A DNA stretch of 64,000 nucleotides from Branchiostoma floridae (taxonomy: Eukaryota; Chordata; Leptocardii; Amphioxiformes; Branchiostomatidae). The stretch spans positions 26,099,003-26,163,002 of the forward strand of contig NC_049983.1 of the NCBI RefSeq assembly GCF_000003815.2, given 5' to 3'. Within the stretch, counting starts at the first letter, position 1. Each line of letters starts with the position of its first letter. Of the stretch, positions 27,001 to 39,000 are shown piece by piece. The notes below the pieces were generated by a model. That model was not told where the DNA came from. It saw nothing but the letters and a program-made list of their open reading frames with translations, and searched no databases. The position numbers and the translations under genes were made by a program.

Positions 27001-30000
27001 TGTTGCAAGATGTTGTTTTGGCTCTCGAGCTCAGACATTTGAAAGAGAAAACAACAACAACAAGGAGTCAACAAAATATCAAAACCAAAAGGCAGAGAGG
27101 CTTTGAGAGGCTTTGGAGAACCAGGGCTGTCTCCAGCTTTGAATTTTTTTCTGTCCCACTCATTGTTTTTGAGCCCATGTTGTTGATTTTCCTTGCTAAG
27201 TCTGTCATTTCCAGCTTATGAAAACACATTTTCATCAATTCTATGTATTAAAATACAGCTTTGGGGGACAGATAAGGTGAAAATTTGTGTCTGTACCAAC
27301 ATGCAAGATTCAGTTCGAGGATGGAGGGACGGGTCCTGCAGACAGCCCTGGTTAAAACCAAGGAAATAACCTTGTGTTGCCCGACAACGGTACTTTGCGT
27401 TGGAGTCGGGTAGTCTGTCTACTTTGCCGCAGCTATTGTACTCCACAACGTTCTGTCATTAATTACAGCAGGGCCCCAACACCTTTATGACGGGCCTGTA
27501 ATACGAACTGACAATTAATCGTAGAAACCCAATTACAGAGGGCTTATTAAGCGTCCGACAAGCCTCTTCTGGGGCCGCCTAGTTCAGCCGGCTGAATAAC
27601 AAGACTTAGAGCTCATCTCTGGCTACTGTCATGCAGAGTGAGTAACCTATTAATTACTGCAAACCTTAGATTCAAAGCTAATGGGTTAGGGTTGGGGGGG
27701 GGGGGGGGGTTCTGCCAAAGTTTAGGATCTGTGGGAAGTGATAGAGTTAAGGTACACCAGTTTCCTGTGACTTCAATCCCTCCATAGCCGAGCAGCCAGT
27801 ATCCTCACAAATTTGATGTACATATGTTTTGCCTGGTCTACCTTTGCTTGCATGACCATGTTTTGGAGAACACAGCAGAACATCACTAATGATCTCATCT
27901 TTACTGCGCCATGTGTGACCAGCAAACCTCAGCCTTCTTTCTCATATGACTTCAAAGATTTCCAAAAGTGTGAATTTTATGCTGGTGTTCGTATTTCATT
28001 TGAAACTATTTGGTAGTACAGTAGTATCAGAAAAATACATAACAAAATGCGTCATGATTTTGTAGTATGAGGTCACCGCAAAAGTAAAACTATTGCAAAT
28101 GTTTTAAGATTTTGGGTTTTTGGGTGGGCCGACTACTCACTCTTTGCAGCCAGGGGCTGAATTGCGAGGAGCTTACAATAGGCGGGGCTAAATCGCAAGG
28201 GTCTGGAGCGAGCTGCCATTTGGCGCCACTCAGGTGACCTCAATACAACAGTAATTGCCCCAGGTGCGGCCAAGGTACTGTAGGTTTTGAACCGCTCACA
28301 CCGCACCATCGCACATGTGGCGGGTTCTTTAACGTGCCCGGGGTATGGCTCTCCCCAGACACGGGACCTCCATTTAACGTCCTATCCAAGGGACGACTCA
28401 TTTTCACTTGATTTAAGTGAGGAAAGTCGTGTAAAGTGCCTTTCCCAAGGGCACAAGATCGGCAGCACGGCAGGCAGATTCGATCCCACAACCTCTCGGT
28501 CACGAGGCGAACACGATTTGCATGCAGTAGTGTGGATGCCTGTCACTGATGCTGAAAATCTGGAGTTTGATATTGTTAATGGACTAATGAGGCACCTTGC
28601 TGTATGCCTGTCTCACAGATGCCAAAACTAACCCACAGATGCTAAAATGGATTGCTAAGCTTAAGCTTGCCTCCTGAATAACAAGATTTAGAGCTCATGT
28701 CTGCCTACTGTCATGCAGACTGACTAACCTATTAATTACTGCAAATAAGACATGTCAGATTCAAAGCTACTGGAAAGTATACGAATCTGAAGTTGTGCAT
28801 TATATCTGGCCTCCTGCTTGTATAAATGTATAACATTAACTTGAATTTCATAACGTCACAGCACATATTGGACTATAATTAAGAGTTTTTGTTATTTTCA
28901 AAACATTGATTACATGCCTCTAAAATGTTAACATGTCAAATTAAATAATTATGTTGCACAGCATTGCTTTCTTTTCAGTGTTGATGTACATATTGTACAT
29001 GTATACCCTCTTTTTAGGCCAAACTAATTTACTGTTACAGTATTGACTCAGTGTCTTGGCCATAGTTAACATGAGCTTTGAACAGTCTTGTTCAAACTTT
29101 ACGTATTGCTTTTCCTGGTTTTATTGCATGCTTGAAAAGTCTTGCCTCTTGTTTCCTACAGGGCGCAGAATTCAGCGATCTCCATGTTAGAAGTTGCTGA
29201 TGACACAGAATCAGCACTTTCCAAATCAGACGTAGTCTTGTCATTTACACTAGAGGTAAGTGCTGAAAATCAGACATAACTTTTCATTTACACTGGAGGT
29301 AAGTTCTGAAAATCGGATGGTCTTTCCCCTAACTATCGTACAGTGGAATTTGTTATCACGAAGTACAGAAGGAGCATCTTTACTGGATAGTTTTAAGGAA
29401 CATTGCAGAAAGATGTGGAAAAGTTAGGTGTAACAGGTTATTTGGTGCAATATAACCAGCTGCTGCTGTGCTACATGCCTATGAAGCTAGTGTGTTATGC
29501 TGAAGGGCGGTTATACTGGCTATATACAATGTAGATACAGATGCATGTACAGAATCTGATACATATCAAATCTTCTTAGATTTCTATATTATAATAGCAA
29601 ACGGGGCATTCATGCTACTAACTGTATGCTACTCTTTTGTGTTTTGCCCCCACAGGTGGTAGTTATGGAGGTTCGAGGGTTGAAATTTTTGGCCCCGAAC
29701 AAAATAGTTTACTGCACCATGGAGGTAGACGGTGGGGAGAAATTACAGACTGATCAAGCAGAGGCATCTAAACCCATGTAGGTATACAACTGTATCGCAA
29801 TTCGAATAAAGTCAAAGTTTTGAAAACCCTTTTTTAGTTTAAAGATTTCATGAGATGTAAGAATAAATGCTACATTTTAGCAACAATATCTTAGAATTTA
29901 GGAGAGAGACCACCAAATCCAGCTGTCAGTGCTTAAACAATTTAATTAAAGCAATTCTTCATTTGTGTATCTTGTTTTAGAGAGTGGAAGCTATTTTGAA

Positions 30001-33000
30001 ATTAGAGGACATGTTCTTTTTGCTACCGGTGCAATGGCCGAGTGGGTAGAGTGTTCACCTTGCATTCAGTAGGTCGTGAGTTTGATTACTGGCTGAGTCA
30101 TTTCAAAGACTTTGAAAATGGACAGGTACATGCTGCTTTCTCTGCTTAGCACTCAGCATTCGCAGAAAAGTATGGAAGTTGAACACACACCACTACCAGT
30201 GGACTAGTCCCCTGCTGTAGTGATTCCACAAAATTGTGTGGCCCAGGACTACTGAAACGGAGATGGGTTTCTTCCTTTTGTTTGATTTCTGTATTATGTT
30301 TTGATGCTAGGACTGACATTTATGTTCTCTTCTGACTGTTATTTTTCATTTGCAAATCAACCTTGAAACAAACACTGCCCGACCAGCGACACATTGATAT
30401 GCAAATTCCACTTTTCGTTACTTTGATTTTAAGTTGATCCACTGCCTGATTGTGTTATTATTGTTGTTATTATTACCATCATTATATTAAGTTATCCTGA
30501 GTTATTTGTATTGTAAATAGTTGACACCTGACGTTTAGTTATTTAATTTTGACCTTTGATTTCAATTTTGATTCAGTTGTTGTGATTTTGTGTTATTTTA
30601 TGTTGGGGTCTCCCGGCCCCCCAGGAGGTATTGAAAAACGCCAGTAGGCGATGTATTTTCCTGGATAAATAAATAAACTGAAACTGAAACTGAATGGGTA
30701 CAGCCCTATGCGCCATCAGGTGTAGGAAGGACTTGAACTTTTTTTACTCGAATGTTCTTTTTCCTGCAGGTGGGACACTCAAGGTGACTTCACGACCACA
30801 CATCCACTTCCTGTAGTCAAGGTCAAACTGTACACAGAGAGCACGGGGATGCTTAGTTTAGAGGACAAGGAGCTGGGGAGGGTGAGGATGCTTTCTTCAA
30901 GATTTGTTCTTCCAAGTGTTGTAGAAACTTTAAACCTTTTGCTAAGCATCTGCTTTGTGGAAGCCATGATGATGTTTTAGCACTTCTAGGGAAGTGTTAT
31001 GTTCTACACCCCTTTATTCTAACGTCTCTATGCTCCGATACCCTTATGTTCCGACAGCCCCATGTCGGGTTTAGGTTAAAGGTTTGGACATGTTCCGATA
31101 CCCCTATATTCAGATAGCCCTAATAATAAGTTCTGATACCCCTATGTTCTGATACCCCTATGTTCTGATACCCCTACTTGTTCTGATAACTCTATATATG
31201 CTCCGATAACCCTATATTCTGATAGCCCTAAGTTCTGATAACTCTATTCATGTTCCGATACCCCTATGTTCCTACACCCCTACATTGTATGTTCTGACAC
31301 CCCTATGTTCCAATAGCCCCATGTTGGGTTTAGGTTTAATGTTTGGGATGTCATAGGGTATTGGAACAAAGGGATGTCAAATAGTTTGGATGTAACTATT
31401 TTCTCCCCTCTGTCTAGGTTGTATGCAAACCAACAGCAACCAGCCCAAAGCACCCAGAATGGCACACAATGAGTCCCGCCAAGGGGGTTCCAAATGAAAT
31501 CAAGGTCAAAATGGCCGTCAGAATGGACAAGCCACAGAACATGAAGCATTGTGGGTAAGTTCAGATGCCTGATTGTTTTTTTGTTTCATGTTGGAGTTCA
31601 GAAAATGCTGATTTAGACAGAAAATATAAACATGTATCTGGCCAAAGTGGGGCTCAAATACCACCTTCAGATCAGTAAGTATAGGTAGAATTAGAGTTGT
31701 GCAGGTATTTTTTATGTCTACCTGCATCGGTTGCCAAGAAGAATAATCAATAATTGCAATAAATATTATATTTACTCTTATCTTCATGAACCATATTGTC
31801 AAAATGATTCAACTAACAGCAAGATAAAATTTATATATTTGGACATCGTTCTTCTAAATTGTTCCTTAATATCATATTTTTGCAAAATAAATTTTTTTTA
31901 ATTGTATTTTGATATTAGTGATCATATTGTCTTGATCTGTGTCTTGAAGATATTTTGTGTTGGTCTTAACAAGAAAACCTTTTTCCTGCAGGTACCTCTA
32001 TGCATTAGGCAAGACAGTGTGGAAGAAATGGAAGAAGAGATATTTCGTACTGGTTCAGGTAATGAAAATGGCCTGCCATTGTGTTCATAGTTGTGTAATG
32101 TGCCGTGGCATGCCTAAATCATCAGGTAATTGCATGCTTTAGGTGTTCTACTTTGTACTGATTCAAGTAATGAGTAGGATTTGATTTATTCAGAATCACT
32201 TTCAGCTTGCCTTTAGCAACCTTTCCTGAAAATAAGACATCACAATACATTACAATGCAACAGCTGCTTCACAGGAGTACACCATGATATATGTATCAAA
32301 CCTGAATAACAAACTACAACAGTGCAGTCCTATAACTTATTCATCAGGATGCGACTTGCCTTCCTACCAAAAAGCATGAACTATACATTCCATACATGAG
32401 TATGCCTGCCATTGTGTTCGGGTTGTGTAATGTACCGTGGCATGCCTAAATCACAGGGTACATTGTAAGTTATAATGCTTTACGTGTGCTAAATCACCTC
32501 ATAGTCAATGGTCCATGTTACAATCAAGGTTCAAACTCAGCCCATTGTTTTGCAGGAATGAAGCAAGTTTATAGCCTCAAAGGACCATTTAGTGCTTTTC
32601 ATATGCCCCGGAATTGTCTTAAAATTTATTGGCGGCCAGTGTAGAATTCAAGTTTGTTACTCAAGTATATCAAGGACCCCAATGGCGTAACTAGTGTTAC
32701 TCTAATGCCTCTCAAATCATGTAAGAGACGTCTTCAAGTTGTCATCAAATTTGTTTCATGGGTCCAAACTGTAATTTATATCAGAAAAAAATGACTCAAA
32801 GTGGTACTCGAACACTTGATGCAGTGCATTAACTTAGGTGGATTGCCCTTTGATTAATGGACCATGCCACAATCAAGGTTTATATTTTATAGACAAACCC
32901 TATTGTAAACTTTTTGCAGGAATGAAACAGTCTCAAAGGTGCAATTAGTGCTTGTCAGCCATCTTCACATTCATCTTAGGGCCCCAGAGTTGTCTTAAAC

Positions 33001-36000
33001 ATTTGCTTTATGGACCCTGATGCCCAAATTATCCCAGAAAAAAGACACAAAGTGGCACTTAAATGTGCTCTTTGCCCCAGTGGAATATCTGGTGGTAAGT
33101 CATCATAAACGTCTTTAAGTCCCAGGATTGTCTTCAAATTTCCTTCATGAACTTTTCTTCTCACCTGAACTCAGAAAGACTCAAAAGGAAGATTATCTTG
33201 AGGTCCCTGAATTGTCTTCAAATTTCCTTCTTAGGATCCCAGATGTGTTTCAGGAGCTTTTATAATGGACCATGACGTTGTTATCATTGATAAATGAGAC
33301 TTGGTGGAATTAGTGGTCAAAAGTGTTGATGGAAACATTGTGTTTTTTTTTTCATCTGGAAGATCATCTTGAGGTTCCTGAATTGTCTTAAAATTTCCTT
33401 TATGAAGATTCCTTCTCAACTGAACTGAAAGACTCAAAGCAATACTCAAAACATGTTCTAGGCCTCTGAAGGAGTACTTAGTGCTCATCTTAAGGCTCAA
33501 GAACCATCCAAGGATCCCGGTTTTTCTTAATGGACCCTGACTTTGTTATGATCTTAGACTCAAAATGTTACTGAAACATGTCAGAGGCCTGATGAAAACA
33601 TAAAACACTTTATCTGCATCTCAAAGGTAGTCTTTAAGCCCCAGTATTGTCTTCAAATCTTTTTGATGAGAATTCTTTCTCACCTGAGCTGAGAGACTCA
33701 AATTGGGTCCCAGCAGACCACAAAGGAGTATTCAGTGCAGCTCTTTATTTTAATCTCAAAAACCATTAAAAAAAACTTGAGTTAATTGAGCCTGACTTTG
33801 TTGTTGCCTCAGTGGAAGATTCAATATGGTACTGTAATGTACTTGTCCTCAAACTAGTATTTCTCGTTTTCTTTGTTTCTTAAAAATCTTCTTAAAGTCA
33901 CAGAATCTTCTTCAAATTTTGCTCATGGATAAAAAATGTTGTAGTCACCCAAGAAGACTGCTTTTCCAACATGTTGCAGGCCCCAAAGGGACATAAGTTA
34001 CTTTCCATGCATCTCAAAAACATCTTGAAGCCTAAGATTTGTCTTTAGGTTTTACTCAATGACATGGAACAAGGTTTTGCAATCCCCTGAGTAGACTCAA
34101 AATAGCTTTCAGATATGATACATGGCTGACAGGAACATGATATGCTTCTATACATCTCAAAGATCATCTTGAATCTTCAGCTTTTGCTGATGACTAAAGG
34201 CACTGTTTGCACCTCAAACAGAGATCTCAAAGTCTCAGAACAAATTTTGCTCATGGACCAAAGACCTAGTGGCAATCACCAAAGAAGACTTAAAATGGTC
34301 CTAAAACATGTTGTAAGCCCTGAAGGCACATTAATTGTTTGAATGGCTTTTTCTGTTTTCATCTCAAAAATCATCTCAGAGTCTCAAAATCGTGTTCAAA
34401 TTTGGCTCATAGACTTCGTTATCACTCAAGTCTCAAAGTGGTGCTCAGATGTTGATCTGACAGAAGACGTTGCGTGTCTAATCCCCCATAATCTCTCCAC
34501 CCTGTGCAGGGAGGCGTCTAATCCCCCGCCTCTCACCCCTACCCTTTGCAGGGATTAAGGGATGTAAGTCTGGGTAGATAAGCTCTACCCAGGCAGATAC
34601 ACGTGGCAGACAGCCTTCAGTCGGGAAGATGAAAGGGCTTCTTGTGACGGGGGGTTTTCCTGCCAAAGTTTAGGATCTGTGGGAAGTGATAGAGGTAAAG
34701 TAGGATTGTCGCAGTGTTCTAGCCAGCCTGAAATTTCCTCCTGGATTGCGAATGGAAATCATGTCTAAGATGCGACAATCTGGGGGGTCCAGGGTATACT
34801 CCCTGGGAAAATTCTGCAATCTGGACCCTCTACAGTAGTAATAGAAAACACATATTAAAAGCGTTGTGATTTTGCAGTATGAGGTCAACACAAAAGTAAA
34901 ACCGCTGCAAATGTTAAAAGACTTTCAGTGGTTTGCCTTCTTGTCCCTGGTGCTGAAAGTCTGGAGTTTGATGTTTGAGTTTAAGTTTGAGTTTAAGGAC
35001 TAATGAAGTACCTTGCTGTCTATGCAGCACAGATGTTAAAACTGGATTAATAGTATACATAACATATTCACATCTTCCTACCCTACTATCCAATATTATG
35101 TCAAAACTAGACTGATGAACATGTTATATTTCCCCACCCGACCAGGTGAGCCAGTACACCTTTGCAATGTGCAGCTATCGCGAGAAGAGGGCAGACCCCA
35201 GCGAGATGATGCAGCTGGATGGATACACAGTGGACTATACAGAACCTGTGCATGGTGTGTTATATGTTTATGATATCATATGTATGTGTATGTACAGAAC
35301 CTGTGCTTGGTGTGTTATACTATACATTACAGAACTTGTGCATGGTGTGTGGTCTACTGTTTAACTATAGAAATCCTGCGACTGTTCATGACATAATTTG
35401 TCCTTGGTGCTGAAAGTTTTGTAGTGGTTCAATAAAATCCCATTTTTTTTTTAAAACACAGATGCAAGAGTTCTTATTTGTTTCACTTTGATGAAACTTT
35501 TTTGCATTTGTACTGTGTGGAGAACATCATGTTTTTAACCCTTGTCCTGCTGGCAATTTTTTACCCATATACCCTCCCTGTGCTGGGCATTTTTGACTCT
35601 CTTCAAAGTATGGGAAATGCTTTTACTTTGCTATTTTTTAGTTGCTTTGCATTTAAGTAACCCTATAATGTTATACATCAATAGAAAGCTGAGAGTCTCT
35701 ACTTTTAAGTAATGTCTTGAAAGTTTTACCCTGAGTCATAAAAATGATATGCAAGGTAATAAATCAATAAAACAAGTTATTTTCATAAACTTTTGTATTA
35801 ATAATACCTGAATTTCATAAATAATCTTAGTATCAACACTACAACATTCCTATGACATATTGACAACATCAGAGCCACACATGCAGCAAAAAAAAATTAC
35901 CTAGGTATCACTACAGGTGAGTTTATGGCTAGGTATTGTCCTGGGTACTGAAAAGGCTGTTCAATAGGATAATGTAACATATCATCAGCTCCATCTGTTA

Positions 36001-39000
36001 CTAATTATTTGCCACATCAAGGTACTTAATGACCTCCACAAAAGTAACCAAGGTCGAATTTACAGCTTAACAGACTGTCCTAATTCGTTTCCTGTTGCGT
36101 GGGGGGTAATTTTCCATAAAAATGGTAAAGTTCACGTGCATATCTTCTTTCCTCATGTTCGGCAGCATTTCTTCACCATTCTTGCCCAAAATTGGATGTT
36201 CTGCTTCAGAATCAGTGGGGAAAGGCTCCTTATGCACTTGTTACTAAGTTAACTTCGACATTTTAGCGACTAAACTAAGAATTTATGCCCTAAAACACAA
36301 AAAAAACATGAAAAAACATATCTGCAGACGACAGTTGGCCATCTTGGCTCATTAACATAATTTATGCCCGCAAAGAGCTCTGGGATTGATTGCGCAACCA
36401 GGATATTGACCCTTGACCCCATTCATGCAGCCCCCATCTCCTTCCCAGCTGTTCCTGGTTACCATACAGAAGCCACAAAGGTTCCTGTGGGGAATACCCC
36501 CAACCCTTTAAATAACCGGACCCGCACACAGGCACAGCATGTGCATCCGGTTATATAACCCGGGCCCGCAGGACAAGGGTTAAATTCTTCACAACAGAGA
36601 AGTCTTCTTGATACAGTAGTGAAGAAAAGAAAAGCAATCACTTGCAGTGTTTCACTTCCAGTGTTTGCTTTTGCTGTGAAGACTTTTAAAACCTGACAGA
36701 GTAGTGGATGCTACCTGAACTGTCTGACTGTTTTCAAAAAGATATCCAGTTTGTTGAGTAATAGTCCTCTTGCATATCTTATCACCTGGATGTCTAACAT
36801 TCGTTGAAGAAGCAAGCTGTACTTCGCTCTTTTATTATGTAGTAATACTTAAAGTTCACTACAAAAGAAGACTCAAGGAGCCACTGATATGTCTTGGGTT
36901 AGATTTATAAAAGTGATATGCTTTGCAGTAATAGTAAAACACTTTTTTTACCTCCACAGATTTGGAAGGGGGTAGGCACTTCTTCAACGCGGTGCGGGAG
37001 GGCGACAGCGTGCTGTTTGCCAGCGAGGAGGAGTCAGATCGGATGATTTGGGTCCAGGCCATGTACCGAGCCACCGGCCAGTCCCACAAGCCAGTTCCCC
37101 CCACTCAGGTAGGTTTCCGAATGAAAGCTCATATGTGTTGGTAAATTCCATAGTTGAAAAAAGTTTAAACTTTCTTCCAACACAACAGAAAGACTCACCA
37201 TAAATTTACCTAATACAAAGAATAAATAAACCAAATAAATAAATATTGTTATTTCTCTTTCCTTCCCAGGTCCAGAAGCTGTCCAATGGCCAGCTCTCCC
37301 GTATTCAGGGAGGTGGGTTGGACGGGCACATTTCACTCTTCTGTAAGCAGCCTCCATTTTTACCTCTATGTGTGCGTACGTCCCACGCTGGATGTCCTAC
37401 ACGTGTTTGGCTGTGTTTTATTCGCTTCCGACCAACCTTGCAGGTTTGCAGAGGGGAAGTCACTCCTGCCCTAGACTCTACTGTAGATGGCATGTTTTAC
37501 TCTTCGTGGGAGGTGCTCCACTGGGCTTAATAAATAAATAAACTGTTACACACAGTTTCAGAATAGGAGCTGTGTGAGATATCAATTATACTGAAATCTG
37601 AACAGTTTTCCTTCATTGAAAATACCAGTAGGGGATTGAAAAATTGATGATTTAATTCAGATGCATGTGACATGTCAGTTATACTGGAATCTGAACAGTT
37701 TTCAAACAGCTTGAATGAAAAGAAGTAACAGTAGGGGATTTAAAAGATTTATGATTTGAATTTGATATCCTTCATATGAGTGCTGTTTCTGTCTCTTTAT
37801 AAATACAACCAAAAGTTTTGCAGCATTCTTCATATTGTTGGAAACTACTGACTTAAAAAATCTTGCATTTGACCCTTTGAGAATGCAGTGACTGTTACAG
37901 ATATATCTTCGATTGTATATTTGAAGCAGTGTTAATCTCCATGTTTGAAAGCCTAGTGGAGCACCTCTTCATAAGAGGGTTGAGAGCATGGCTTTCTCCA
38001 AACTTTGTCATTTTCCCTGTACCTACTGCATGGAGTGTTTGCTTTGGGAGAAGAGCTCACACACACGAGCCGATAGAGCATGACATTTGGTAGTCTTCCT
38101 TCCTAGTAGGTTTGGCTTCTCTAGAAATTGAATCTAACTCTATACTAGCTGAATGCTAGCACACTATCCAGATAGAATGGAAACAAAATGTTATTATAAG
38201 TCTCTGTGCACGACACATCTAAGTATGCGTAGCATTGCTTGCGTTGCACGAAACTTGCAAAACCTACATGCATGGTTCCAGGCTTGGTTCTCACCCGAGT
38301 ACTACTGAATGCATTCACCCTTAAGGTTTCAAGCTAACACAAACGTTTGCTGTTCCCTCTATGTTCCCCTCTGCGAATGTGCAAGGTCCTCTATTTCTCG
38401 TTCATCTGGCAAAGTTTTCAAACTGAAAGCCTTTCTCATTGCAAGCTGGCAAGACCTGCTACAAGAAGGTTTTTGCTATCTTACATGTTGTAACAAATGG
38501 AGAGTGCTTTTCTAATAGTGTTAATGTTAGCATTTGTGATACATTATTAGGACTGATGTAGAAGACTTTTAGCGTTGAAATCTTTGCCTGTGCCTTCGAC
38601 CACTTTTCAGTGTTGCGGGTTCTGTGAGTATGTCTTGTATTGTCCGTCTTGCACGTGTGGTGGATATACCTGTCTGCACAGGTGAATAAGACTTACAAGT
38701 AATATTTGTTTACTGTGTATTTGGAAAGAAGCTGGATGCCTTTGACAATTTTACACATTTTTGTTCAAGGTTTTCATTGTCTAATAAAACAAACTTGACA
38801 GAATATTTTTTTTTGTCCTGGAGGCATGTCAAATTTTGGCAGGGAGTACTTAGGATTCTTCCAAAAGAATCAAGTAAAATGAAAATTTGGCAGTTTGGGC
38901 TAATTTACTGCTGTCATAAGACATATCAAATTTGGCACAACATTTATCTTCTTTACTTTAACTCTTCTCCTTCCTTGCTGCCTTACCCCATAAACAATAA

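Noticed and set aside
28287-28631. 114-codon + strand ORF
   Set aside because: Lies antisense across a SINE.
30022-30095. tRNA gene
   Set aside because: A and B boxes are degenerate and no acceptor stem pairs; fits a SINE head.
32500-34480. CRISPR-like array
   Set aside because: Units are long, diverged and lack short identical repeats with unique spacers; the genome is eukaryotic.
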